This document shows, in pieces, positions 1-5,550 of a stretch of DNA of 13,734 nt. A model generated the notes under the pieces. That model was not told where the DNA came from. It searched no databases and was given only the letters and a program-made list of their open reading frames with translations. Every line of letters starts with the position of its first letter. Positions within the stretch are counted from its first letter, which is position 1. The DNA lies in the NCBI GenBank assembly GCA_934454005.1, contig CAKSGI010000034.1, positions 1 through 13,734 on the forward strand, read 5' to 3'. The position numbers and the translations under genes were made by a program. This stretch comes from an uncultured Eubacteriales bacterium. Its GTDB lineage: Bacteria; Bacillota_A; Clostridia; Oscillospirales; Acutalibacteraceae.

Positions 1-37
1 TTACTGAATTAATTATTACTGTTATAGATTCTGGCAT
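1..37 (-). CDS. Small amphipathic peptide, repeat copy 1 (cut by window edge)
   Basis: The ATG is at 35-37 on the minus strand, with the same ribosome site upstream. The first 12 codons read MPESITVIINSV, identical to the other two copies, and the ORF runs off the left end of the window. Its presence implies that at least three copies lie in series. Confidence 0.4.
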   Translation of the reverse strand, partial: MPESITVIINSV

Positions 38-95
38 AATAATTACCTTCTTTCATTATTTTATAAATTAGTTCGTTTGTTGCTTCGTTCTATAG

Positions 96-170
96 TTAAT
101 GAATTGATTCTATAATTTTGATAATCATTTGAATTACCGAATTAATTATTACTGTTATAGATTCTGGCAT
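96..170 (-). CDS. Small amphipathic peptide, repeat copy 2 (24 aa)
   Basis: This has the same predicted peptide as repeat copy 3. The only coding difference is a Ser codon, TCG instead of TCA, so the change is silent. It has the same GAAAGAAGG ribosome site 8 nt before the ATG. The gap between the stop of the upstream copy (229) and this start is 58 nt, so each unit is a self-contained ribosome-site-plus-ORF cassette. Function is unknown; an amphipathic membrane-active peptide is the working hypothesis. Confidence 0.42.
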   Translation of the reverse strand: MPESITVIINSVIQMIIKIIESIH

Positions 171-228
171 AATAATTACCTTCTTTCATTATTTCATAAA
201 TTAGTTCGTTTGTTGCTTCGTTCTATAG

Positions 229-303
229 TTAATGAATTGATTCTATAATTTTGATAATCATTTGAATTACTGAATTAATTATTACTGTTATAGATTCTGG
301 CAT
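229..303 (-). CDS. Small amphipathic peptide, repeat copy 3 (24 aa)
   Basis: Read on the minus strand, the peptide begins MPESITVIIN and ends IIKIIESIH, followed by TAA. The ATG is preceded by GAAAGAAGG (312-320) with 8 nt spacing, a good Shine-Dalgarno site. Polar residues fall at 3, 6, 10-11, 14, 18 and 21-22 with Ile, Val or Met between, which gives one polar and one hydrophobic helical face. Length, N-terminal placement of acidic/polar residues and spacing of hydrophobics resemble staphylococcal delta-hemolysin and phenol-soluble modulins, but this is a visual comparison and not a homology call. Type I toxin-like membrane peptides are the other obvious class. The overlapping frame MNELIYKI...NSNN (23 codons) has no ribosome site. 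Whether any frame is translated is not known. Confidence 0.45.
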   Translation of the reverse strand: MPESITVIINSVIQMIIKIIESIH

Positions 304-445
304 AATAATTACCTTCTTTCATTATTTTATAAATTAGTTCGTTCATTGCTTCGTTTTTAGAGTTACTAAACAGTCATTGTGATTTTTAAATATTTAAAAT
401 GTTAATTTGATTATTTAACTTTGTCCTAATTTTTTGCAAACGTTT

Positions 446-514
446 TTAAATGATTGATGACATTTCTAATATATATTTAATTGGTTCTAAGAACAGTTCT
501 ACAAATCGATCCAT
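446..514 (-). CDS. Small amphipathic peptide of unknown function (22 aa)
   Basis: The ORF begins MDRFVELFLEP and ends YILEMSSII before a TAA stop. AGAGG (complement of 523-527) sits 8 nt before the ATG, the same spacing as in the repeat ORFs downstream. Charged or polar residues at 2-3, 6, 10, 13, 17 and 19-20 again follow a helical period, with hydrophobics between them. The reading frame stays open upstream through an Ile-rich stretch to about 585 but has no ATG, GTG or TTG there, so ATG at 514 is the best start. It is not part of the repeat and shares no sequence identity with the repeat peptide, only its amphipathic style. A chance ORF in AT-rich DNA cannot be excluded. Confidence 0.35.
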   Translation of the reverse strand: MDRFVELFLEPIKYILEMSSII

Positions 515-677
515 TATTGTTGCCTCTTTTCTATAATTTAATATTGCGTATATTGCTATAATTATTATAATGTTGTTTGAAAGATTAACTTCTTAGTTGA
601 TAATGTCATCGGTTAAATTTTACTAGTAGTAAATTAGAATTCATTGTTTTTACCATTTTTAAAGATAGAGTTTTGTT

Positions 678-710
678 TTACCCAAATGCACTTTTACGTT
701 GAGTAATCAT
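678..710 (-). CDS. Very short ORF MITQRKSAFG with a strong ribosome site
   Basis: A 10-codon ORF on the minus strand ends in TAA. It is the first ATG after the strong minus-strand promoter, about 100 nt from the likely transcription start, and is preceded by AAAAGGGGGTGG (717-728) with 6 nt spacing, the strongest ribosome site in the region. It could be a leader peptide, a remnant of a truncated gene, or a genuine micro-peptide; the sequence does not decide. No family is recognised. Confidence 0.3.
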   Translation of the reverse strand: MITQRKSAFG

Positions 711-818
711 AGCTAACCACCCCCTTTTATCAAAACACCTAAAGAGATTTAGTTTTATTAAGTTAAAACAGATATTGCTTTCTAAGTGCTTTGCTTTAAT
801 ACTTTTGTTTACAACTAA

Positions 819-847
819 ATTATACCATCTGCAAAAGAACTTGTCAA
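819..847 (-). promoter_or_regulatory. Near-perfect sigma-A promoter reading toward the peptide repeats
   Basis: On the minus strand TTGACA (842-847), a 17-bp spacer and TATAAT (819-824) match consensus exactly, with TGG before the -10 forming an extended -10. Upstream (850-890) lie alternating A- and T-tracts typical of an UP element. Transcription would start near 812 and run leftward through the three small ORF types. No conventional gene lies between it and the window edge. Confidence 0.85.
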
Positions 848-849
848 CG

Positions 850-971
850 GTTTTTATAAAAAAATTTTTAAAAAAATATTTTTATTATGCGTTTTGCTGT
901 AAAAATGGCGATATTTGTTGATTTAAAATACATTTTGTTTTATTACTTTAAAATTTTTTAAAAATTTATAG
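850..971. other. A/T-tract spacer between divergent promoters
   Basis: No gene is visible. Runs of A and T (851-895 and 944-968) separate the leftward promoter at 819-847 from the rightward one at 972-1000. Such tracts are expected to bend DNA and may act as an UP element for either promoter. Confidence 0.5.
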
Positions 972-1000
972 TTGACTTAATCTGAAAGTAATTGTACAAT
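972..1000 (+). promoter_or_regulatory. Sigma-A promoter of the yrzB gene
   Basis: TTGACT (972-977), a 17-bp spacer and TACAAT (995-1000) precede the yrzB gene, giving a 5' leader of about 30 nt. Both hexamers differ from consensus at one base. Confidence 0.75.
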
Positions 1001-1036
1001 TAAATTAAGGAAACGTAGAAGGAGTTGAAGTAACTC

Positions 1037-1342
1037 ATGAGTAATGAATTCGCTGCAGATTTGATAACTCTTGTAGATGATGAAGGTACAGAACATGAAT
1101 TCGAAATTTTAGATATCATAAATAATGATGAAGGTTGCTTTTACGCATTGTTACCGAACTTTGAATCCCCTGATGAATCTTTAGATTTTAGTGGAACTTA
1201 TTTTATATTTGAGGAAATTGAAGAAAACGGAGAAAAACTTTTAACTGAAGTTGACGATAATGAATTGTTAGATCGTCTTGCTAATATTTTTGAAAGTCGT
1301 TTCGAAGAAATATACGAAGATGATGACTCATCTATTCAATAG
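1037..1342 (+). CDS. yrzB: UPF0473 / DUF1292 family protein (YrzB-like)
   Basis: This is a small, very acidic cytosolic protein of 101 aa. It opens with DLITLVDDEGTEHEFEILD and continues with a beta-rich pattern and an acidic tail (EEIYEDDDSS), all typical of the DUF1292/UPF0473 family found throughout Firmicutes. The biochemical role of the family is unknown. The ATG is preceded by AGAAGGAG, with a rather long gap of about 12 nt after GGAG; no better in-frame start exists. In many Firmicutes yrzB sits directly beside ruvX and yrzL. Here ruvX lies about 3 kb away on the other strand, so the usual cluster is broken. It has its own promoter and is followed immediately by the 6S RNA. Confidence 0.88.
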   Translation: MSNEFAADLITLVDDEGTEHEFEILDIINNDEGCFYALLPNFESPDESLDFSGTYFIFEEIEENGEKLLTEVDDNELLDRLANIFESRFEEIYEDDDSSIQ

Positions 1343-1351
1343 CTTCTTGCT

Positions 1352-1357
1352 TATAAT
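1352..1357 (+). promoter_or_regulatory. Candidate -10 element for the 6S RNA
   Basis: A perfect TATAAT lies 10 bases after the yrzB stop and would place a start near 1364-1366, just before the CCTGCC closing stem of the RNA. A TG lies four bases upstream. No convincing -35 hexamer is visible 16-18 bp upstream. Confidence 0.45.
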
Positions 1358-1364
1358 CAAAATA

Positions 1365-1524
1365 TATTCCTGCCTGGTACGCTGACTGTACTTATATAAC
1401 CCTACAACATTTATATCGGGAGCTCAACTCTGGCGACGGATTGCAGACCTCCCATTTATAATGGACGAAGGGAGCATGAACTCGTTGGGAGGGCACCCAC
1501 CTGCTTAATAGTAGGCAGGTTATT
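1365..1524 (+). ncRNA. ssrS: 6S RNA
   Basis: This non-coding stretch is far more GC-rich than its surroundings and carries the signature of Firmicutes 6S RNA: CCTGCCT (1369-1375) pairs with AGGCAGG (1513-1519) as the closing stem. Inside are a GGGAGCTCAACTCTGGCG arm, a small CCATT-TAT-AATGG hairpin (1452-1464) and the conserved-looking GGGCACCCACCTGC run near the 3' end. 6S RNA binds sigma-70-type RNA polymerase holoenzyme and mimics an open promoter, lowering transcription in stationary phase; short product RNAs release it. The 3' arm ACCTGCTT can also pair with AGGCAGGT, an alternative hairpin compatible with refolding on release. The ends are approximate. The identification rests on remembered consensus features; SRP RNA and tmRNA were considered and lack their hallmark motifs here. 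Confidence 0.82.
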
Positions 1525-1566
1525 AAAAGTACAATACGGCTAGGCGGGTATTTTTTAGACTTTTAG

Positions 1567-1592
1567 GCTTCGGATGTTGTCCGAAGCTTTTC
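1567..1592 (+). terminator. Rho-independent terminator after the 6S RNA
   Basis: GCTTCGGA (1567-1574) and TCCGAAGC (1580-1587) form a perfect 8-bp stem with a 5-nt loop, followed by TTTT. It closes the yrzB-6S segment. A weaker AATAC/GTATT hairpin with TTTTTT just before it (about 1532-1557) may be an earlier 3' end. Confidence 0.85.
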
Positions 1593-1685
1593 GTTATATA
1601 ATATTAAATTTATAACATTTTTGTGAATATTTTTTTATTTCTCTCGCAAGATATTATCAGAATTATTTTCTGTGTGGGAGGTTAT

Positions 1686-2036
1686 ATGAATAAAAAAATA
1701 TCTTCCCTTGGTGGGTTTCTTGCTGGTATTTTAAATGGACTTCTAGGAGCAGGTGGCGGAATGATAATCGTACCTATGCTTTCAAAAGCCGGATTAGAGC
1801 AAAATAAAGCGCACGCCACATCTGTATGTATAATACTTCCAATTTGTATATTTAGCGCTGGAGTATATCTGTTTTCTGGGCGTCTAAAATTGTTAGATGC
1901 TACGCCATACCTTATTTGGGGACTAATAGGTTCTATTATTGGATCGTATATTTTAACTAAAATAAACCCTATATTACTTAAAAGAATCTTTGGAATCATT
2001 TTAATTTGGGGGGCTTATAGGATGATATTTAAATGA
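1686..2036 (+). CDS. TauE/SafE family permease, N-terminal half protein
   Basis: This 116-aa membrane protein begins MNKKISSLGGFLAGILNGLL. The glycine-rich GLLGAGGGMIIVPML segment followed by a His-Ala-Thr-Ser motif (HATSVCIILP) is the hallmark first repeat of TauE/SafE (DUF81) transporters, which export or import sulfur-containing or carboxylate anions. About four membrane helices are predicted. Usual family members are about 250 aa with two such repeats; here the gene stops after one. The second repeat is a separate gene that starts inside this stop codon (ATGA overlap), so the two very likely assemble as one transporter. The start at 1686 is chosen because GGGAGG lies 4 nt upstream; a GTG at 1623 would add an unlikely N-terminal extension. 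The substrate is unknown. Confidence 0.85.
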   Translation: MNKKISSLGGFLAGILNGLLGAGGGMIIVPMLSKAGLEQNKAHATSVCIILPICIFSAGVYLFSGRLKLLDATPYLIWGLIGSIIGSYILTKINPILLKRIFGIILIWGAYRMIFK

Positions 2037-2401
2037 GTTGGATTTGGACTTCTATTGCTGGAATTTCGTCTGGAATACTTGCATCAATGGGTCTTGGTGG
2101 TGGCGGTATCTTAATAATATATCTAACAATATTTGCAGGAATAGAACAACCAATTGCCCAAGGAATAAATTTAATATTCTTTATTCCGATATCAATAGTT
2201 GCTATATTTATATACTATAAGAAAAATTTAATCTCGTGGAAAATTGCTATAATCTCATCTATTTTTGGAGTCATTGGGGCTATATCTGGAGCACTTTTGT
2301 CATCGTTTATTGATTCCCACATTTTATCTAAAATATTTGGTGGTCTCTTATTCATAATGGGGTTAAGCCAATTGTTTTTTAGAAAAAAAGCAGAATCTTG
2401 A
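2033..2401 (+). CDS. TauE/SafE family permease, C-terminal half protein
   Basis: This 122-aa protein begins with tryptophan-rich MSWIWTSIAGISSGILASMG and carries the second TauE/SafE glycine motif, GLGGGGILIIYL, followed by QGINLIFFIP. About four membrane helices end in a basic tail (FFRKKAES). It overlaps the preceding half-gene by 4 nt (ATGA), which implies translational coupling and near-equal synthesis. Each half is complete at its own start and stop, so this is not a frameshifted single gene: an open frame starts by ATG exactly at the overlap. The -35 box of the gpsA promoter overlaps its stop codon. Substrate and physiological role cannot be read from the sequence. Confidence 0.85.
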   Translation: MSWIWTSIAGISSGILASMGLGGGGILIIYLTIFAGIEQPIAQGINLIFFIPISIVAIFIYYKKNLISWKIAIISSIFGVIGAISGALLSSFIDSHILSKIFGGLLFIMGLSQLFFRKKAES

Positions 2402-2427
2402 CAATTATTAGCACTAATTGTTATAAT
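2398..2427 (+). promoter_or_regulatory. Sigma-A promoter of gpsA
   Basis: TTGACA (2398-2403), an 18-bp spacer and TATAAT (2422-2427) are both consensus hexamers. The -35 includes the stop codon of the preceding permease gene. It gives gpsA an independent start and a leader of about 30 nt. Confidence 0.8.
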
Positions 2428-2462
2428 ATATTCCAAACTTACAGTATAGGGGATGATCATGT

Positions 2463-3422
2463 ATGAAAATTTCTGTACTTGGTTGCGGAAGATGGGGTTC
2501 ATTTATTGCTTGGTATCTAAATAAGATTAATCATAATGTACTTTTATGGGGAAGAAAATCTTCTCATAATCTTTTAAGAATAATGGAAACTGGCAAGAAT
2601 GATGTTCTTTTTTTTGATAAAAATATAAAATTATCTGATGATTTAGAAGAAGCAATATCATTTGCTGAAATAATAATAATCTCGATTAGTTGCCAATCTT
2701 TGGATAGTTTCTGCAAGGACTTATCTAGTTTTGATTTAACCAAAAAGACGATTGTCCTTTGTATGAAGGGCATTTGCGAAAACAGTACCAAAAGATTAAC
2801 AGAAACAGTTAAACTAAATTTAGGAAAATCTATACCAGTTGCAGTATGGGTAGGGCCTGGTCATGTTGAAGACTTTGTTAAAGGAATACCAAATTGTATG
2901 GTGATTGACTGTGAAGATAATAAAACAAAAGAATCTTTAGTGGAGAATTTTTCTAGCAATTTAATTAGATTTTACATTGGTTCTGACTTAGTCGGCAATG
3001 AGATAGGTGCTGCTTCTAAAAACGTCATGGGAATAGCAGCAGGAATGCTCGACGGTTTAGGATATCCGTCATTAAAAGGAGCACTGATGTCAAGGGGAAC
3101 AAGAGAGATCTCTCGTTTAATAAAAGCAATGGGAGGAAACGAAATTTCCGCATATGGTTTATGTCACCTAGGTGATTATCAAGCAACGCTGTTTTCTAAA
3201 CATAGTCATAATAGAATGTTCGGCGAAATGTTTGTAACAGGAAAAAAATACACCAAGCTTGCAGAAGGAGTCGCCACTACACGAGCTCTCTTAAAACTTG
3301 GTGAAAAGTATAATGTAGATTTACCTATAACAAAGGCAGTAAACGCAATTATAAATGATAATAAAGATCCAAAAGAAGTATTATCAAATTTATTTTTAAG
3401 AAGCGTAAAAAAAGAATTTTAA
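2463..3422 (+). CDS. gpsA: NAD(P)-dependent glycerol-3-phosphate dehydrogenase, divergent GpsA
   Basis: GpsA reduces dihydroxyacetone phosphate to sn-glycerol-3-phosphate, the backbone for phospholipid synthesis, in the cytosol. The 319-aa length fits the family. The N-terminal Rossmann motif GCGRWG (7-12) binds the nucleotide. GPGHVEDF (131-138) matches the family GPSHAEE motif. The catalytic lysine is K186 in ASKNVMGIAAGMLDG. SRG (210-212), D238 in HLGDYQAT and the HNRMFG segment (249-254) match the substrate-binding half. Several signature positions differ from canonical GpsA (GPG for GPS, SRG for TRG, HLGDYQAT for GLGDLVVT), so this is a divergent subfamily or paralogue. A related enzyme with altered substrate is possible. 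AGGGGA lies 9 nt before the ATG. Its stop shares a TTAA with the convergent gene's stop. Confidence 0.85.
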   Translation: MKISVLGCGRWGSFIAWYLNKINHNVLLWGRKSSHNLLRIMETGKNDVLFFDKNIKLSDDLEEAISFAEIIIISISCQSLDSFCKDLSSFDLTKKTIVLCMKGICENSTKRLTETVKLNLGKSIPVAVWVGPGHVEDFVKGIPNCMVIDCEDNKTKESLVENFSSNLIRFYIGSDLVGNEIGAASKNVMGIAAGMLDGLGYPSLKGALMSRGTREISRLIKAMGGNEISAYGLCHLGDYQATLFSKHSHNRMFGEMFVTGKKYTKLAEGVATTRALLKLGEKYNVDLPITKAVNAIINDNKDPKEVLSNLFLRSVKKEF

Positions 3423-4270
3423 AAATTAAATATAGTTTTTTCTTCTCCTTTTGTGACTAAATTTCTGGTCACATCCAGGAGATTTTTTATTGCCCCTCCA
3501 ACAAAAAATCCTAAAATATAAAAAATTATATCCCATAAACTCAGTGTGGCTGTATTAAAAACAAATTGAAACGATTCTATAAAAATCCCAGCTGACAATG
3601 ATAATATTAATTTTCTCCATAGCGGCAAATCTCTTTTATAAATATATACATAAAAACCAAGCGGAATAAAAAATAAAAAACTTTTTATATATTCATTTAT
3701 TTGAATATTCATTATACTTATGAAATTATTATTAGATGGCAAAAAAATTAAATTTATCTCTCTTTTTGAAAAAAAGTCAACCGGCCTTGGAAATAAAAAA
3801 TATGCCAAAAGTAAAATTATATAATATATAATAAACGCTATTGTAGAAAGGTTCATAAAACTTCTAAACTCTTTTTTAAAAAAATCAGAATTATAAGTCC
3901 CAAAAGAAAAAAGACGTATCACCAAACAAATTAAAAACGGGATTAACCAGACAAGAAAAAAGCATATTCCATCATAATCATCTAAGTATATACTAAACTT
4001 GCTATTTAAATTTTGACTAATGTTATTAAATGTATAATTTATTGCCGTCATCACCATAACAATTATTAATGATATTCCTATAGTTTCGTAACTTTTAAAA
4101 ATTAGGAACAATAAAACTACAACCAAAGTCGCTATTCCCGCCACATAAAGTTCCCTAAACATTCCATCTACTATATTTTTAGCATCTTGAGGCACCAGAA
4201 ATAATGCTAGTCCACCAACTAAAGAAGTCAAAAGTTTAGATGTTGTTATATTTAAATTCTTTAGTTTCAT
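3419..4270 (-). CDS. VanZ-like family integral membrane protein
   Basis: This 283-aa protein has about seven or eight hydrophobic segments. The C-terminal part carries the VanZ-like pattern: SFLFFIPLGFYVYIYKRDLP, then SLSAGIFIESFQFVF (the family's S..IE..Q segment) and SLWDIIFYILGFFVGG (the D...N..G segment, with Y in the usual N position). VanZ of enterococci gives low-level teicoplanin resistance, but most VanZ-like proteins have no known role, so resistance should not be assumed. The N-terminal half (helices to about residue 130) is less typical. It is the last gene of the minus-strand series; its ATG overlaps the ruvX stop by 4 nt, which implies coupled translation. No terminator is evident after it, and it converges tail to tail with gpsA. 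Confidence 0.75.
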   Translation of the reverse strand: MKLKNLNITTSKLLTSLVGGLALFLVPQDAKNIVDGMFRELYVAGIATLVVVLLFLIFKSYETIGISLIIVMVMTAINYTFNNISQNLNSKFSIYLDDYDGICFFLVWLIPFLICLVIRLFSFGTYNSDFFKKEFRSFMNLSTIAFIIYYIILLLAYFLFPRPVDFFSKREINLIFLPSNNNFISIMNIQINEYIKSFLFFIPLGFYVYIYKRDLPLWRKLILSLSAGIFIESFQFVFNTATLSLWDIIFYILGFFVGGAIKNLLDVTRNLVTKGEEKTIFNF

Positions 4271-4686
4271 TTTTGGTTCCTCCTAAAATCTAGATAGTCT
4301 TGTAATATAATTGTTGCAGCTACAGCATCTACAATTTCTTTTCTTTTTCTACTTTTAATATTAGCTATATTTAAATAATTATGAGCCGAAACAGTGGTTC
4401 CTCTTTCATCTTGAAATACAATTTCTATATTTGTATCTTGTGCTAAGATATCTGCAAAAGCACGTGCTGACTTTGCACTATTGCCTTCACTTCCATCCAT
4501 ATTAACAGGCAAACCTAAAACTATTTTTGAAACATTATTTTGGTCAATAATTTCAGATATTTTTTTAGATAATTTTTTGCGATCTCTTTCATTAATTACG
4601 CATAATGGAGACGCTAAATATTCATTTGTATCTGATATTGCTATACCTGTCCTACTTAGCCCTAAGTCTATAGAAATTATTTTCAT
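4267..4686 (-). CDS. ruvX: RuvX/YqgF RNase H-fold nuclease (putative pre-16S rRNA nuclease / Holliday junction resolvase)
   Basis: A 139-aa protein, the usual family length. It opens with MKIISIDLGLSRTGIAISD, an RNase H-like first strand with catalytic D7. VLGLPVNMDGSEG (57-69) is the family loop, FQDERGTTVSA supplies E94, and VDAVAATIILQDYL near the C-terminus supplies D120. YqgF proteins act in 16S rRNA 5' maturation and some cleave Holliday junctions; most are essential. AAGGAAG precedes the ATG by about 8 nt. It lies 21 nt after znuB and overlaps the VanZ-like gene, so it is probably transcribed at least partly from the metal-transport operon. That is an unusual partner: in Firmicutes it normally sits with yrzL and yrzB. 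Confidence 0.9.
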   Translation of the reverse strand: MKIISIDLGLSRTGIAISDTNEYLASPLCVINERDRKKLSKKISEIIDQNNVSKIVLGLPVNMDGSEGNSAKSARAFADILAQDTNIEIVFQDERGTTVSAHNYLNIANIKSRKRKEIVDAVAATIILQDYLDFRRNQK

Positions 4687-4707
4687 AAAAAAACTTCCTT
4701 ATTTTAT

Positions 4708-5550
4708 TCATCGCTTCGCAAATGTTCTTATAAAAAATGTAATAAAGAACAGCAAAGCGGATACTAATACAATCGTTCCTCCAGCAGATGTCCCAACATA
4801 ATAAGATATAATAAGACCACTTATTCCTGAAATCATAGAAAACAAGACAGAATATAAATGATATGATTTTATACTTTTAGAAATATTTCTTGCGGCGGCG
4901 GCAGGCAAAACAAGCAGAGAATTTATAATAAGGATCCCAACCCATTTTATAGACACAGTGACAATTACGGCTATAAGTATCGAAAAAAGGTTCTTATAAA
5001 ATTTCACATTAACACCTTTGCTATATGCCAAATCAGAATTTACACTAGAAATCATAAGTCCATTAAATGAAAATGCCCAAATTAAAATAACAAAAATTAA
5101 AACTATAAATAAATTAAAAATTTCGCTTGATTTTATAGATAAAATATCACCTATTAAATAATTTGAGTATTTTGAAAAACCACCATTAATAGAGAGAATT
5201 ACAATACCTAAAGCCATCCCAACAGATGAAAAAACACCTATAATTGTATCAGAAGAAGACCCAGAAGAATTTATTATTGCTGATATACATAAAGCAAATA
5301 TAATTGCAAAACCAAGCATAGAGACTATATAATTGTTTATTCCAATTAAAACTCCAATTGCAATTCCGGTTAACGCTGAATGACCCAAAGCATCTGAAAA
5401 AAATGACATTTTATTATTTACTATCATTGTTCCAGTTAACCCGAATAATGGGGTTATAAGTAATACCGCAATAAATGCATTTTTCATAAAAGTAAAGTTT
5501 AAGAATTCAAATGGTAAAATGATATCTAAAATGTAATATATTATATCCAT
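4708..5550 (-). CDS. znuB: Metal (zinc/manganese-type) ABC transporter permease
   Basis: This ABC-3 family membrane component is 280 aa with roughly eight or nine hydrophobic segments. The conserved FFSDALGHSALTGIAIG segment (about 50-66) is the cytoplasmic coupling region of ZnuB/MntB/TroC permeases, and LPAAAARNIS (about 217-226) is the other typical family stretch. It forms the channel that receives metal from the lipoprotein ZnuA and is powered by ZnuC. The start codon overlaps the znuC stop by one base (TAATG), and a GGGGGTGG ribosome site lies inside the end of znuC. Sequence alone does not separate Zn from Mn importers at the permease; the partner ZnuA favours Zn. Confidence 0.9.
   Translation of the reverse strand: MDIIYYILDIILPFEFLNFTFMKNAFIAVLLITPLFGLTGTMIVNNKMSFFSDALGHSALTGIAIGVLIGINNYIVSMLGFAIIFALCISAIINSSGSSSDTIIGVFSSVGMALGIVILSINGGFSKYSNYLIGDILSIKSSEIFNLFIVLIFVILIWAFSFNGLMISSVNSDLAYSKGVNVKFYKNLFSILIAVIVTVSIKWVGILIINSLLVLPAAAARNISKSIKSYHLYSVLFSMISGISGLIISYYVGTSAGGTIVLVSALLFFITFFIRTFAKR

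Larger units (their letters stand above)
1..355. repeat. 133-bp direct tandem repeat, about 2.7 copies, continuing past the left edge
   Basis: Units begin at 1, 134 and 267, each opening with TTACTGAATTAATTATTACT (TTACCGA in the second), so the period is exactly 133 bp. The first two units differ at two positions, T/C near 138 and T/C near 194. The third matches through about 343, changes TG to CA near 344, and loses similarity after about 355. The array starts at the window edge, so its true copy number is unknown. 133 is not a multiple of three, so the repeat cannot be one continuous coding repeat; each unit instead encloses its own small minus-strand ORF. Near-identity between copies indicates recent duplication or gene conversion. 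Confidence 0.95.

Noticed and set aside
267..355. Overlapping minus-strand frame MNELIYKI...NSNN in repeat copy 3
   Set aside because: It has no Shine-Dalgarno site, and its N-terminal ATG is missing in the other copies. The alternative frame has a good ribosome site in every copy.
1..355. CRISPR array
   Set aside because: The period is 133 bp with the whole unit conserved; there are no short repeats separated by unique spacers.
446..640. A possible longer membrane peptide made by joining MTLSTKKLIFQTT (minus strand, ATG near 608) to the Ile-rich open frame that leads into MDRFVELFLEP by a -1 frameshift
   Set aside because: The joined product looks like a signal-anchor protein, but the ATG has no ribosome site, no slippery heptamer is in the right phase, and AT-rich DNA readily encodes Ile runs. 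The separate 22-codon ORF with its own ribosome site is simpler.
1365..1592. SRP RNA or tmRNA as the identity of the structured RNA after yrzB
   Set aside because: No GGAAGCAGC SRP-domain loop and no tRNA-like acceptor or tag-peptide frame; the GGGCACCCACCTGC run and closing stem fit 6S RNA.
1682..1999. Minus-strand ORF of 105 codons opposite the TauE/SafE gene
   Set aside because: Shadow of a clearly recognisable membrane protein gene; no ribosome site and no family resemblance.
3419..4270. Glycopeptide resistance gene vanZ
   Set aside because: Only family-level resemblance and no vanHAX or vanRS genes nearby; most VanZ-like proteins are not resistance determinants.
4481..4801. Plus-strand ORF of 106 codons opposite ruvX and znuB
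   Set aside because: Antisense shadow; no ribosome site.
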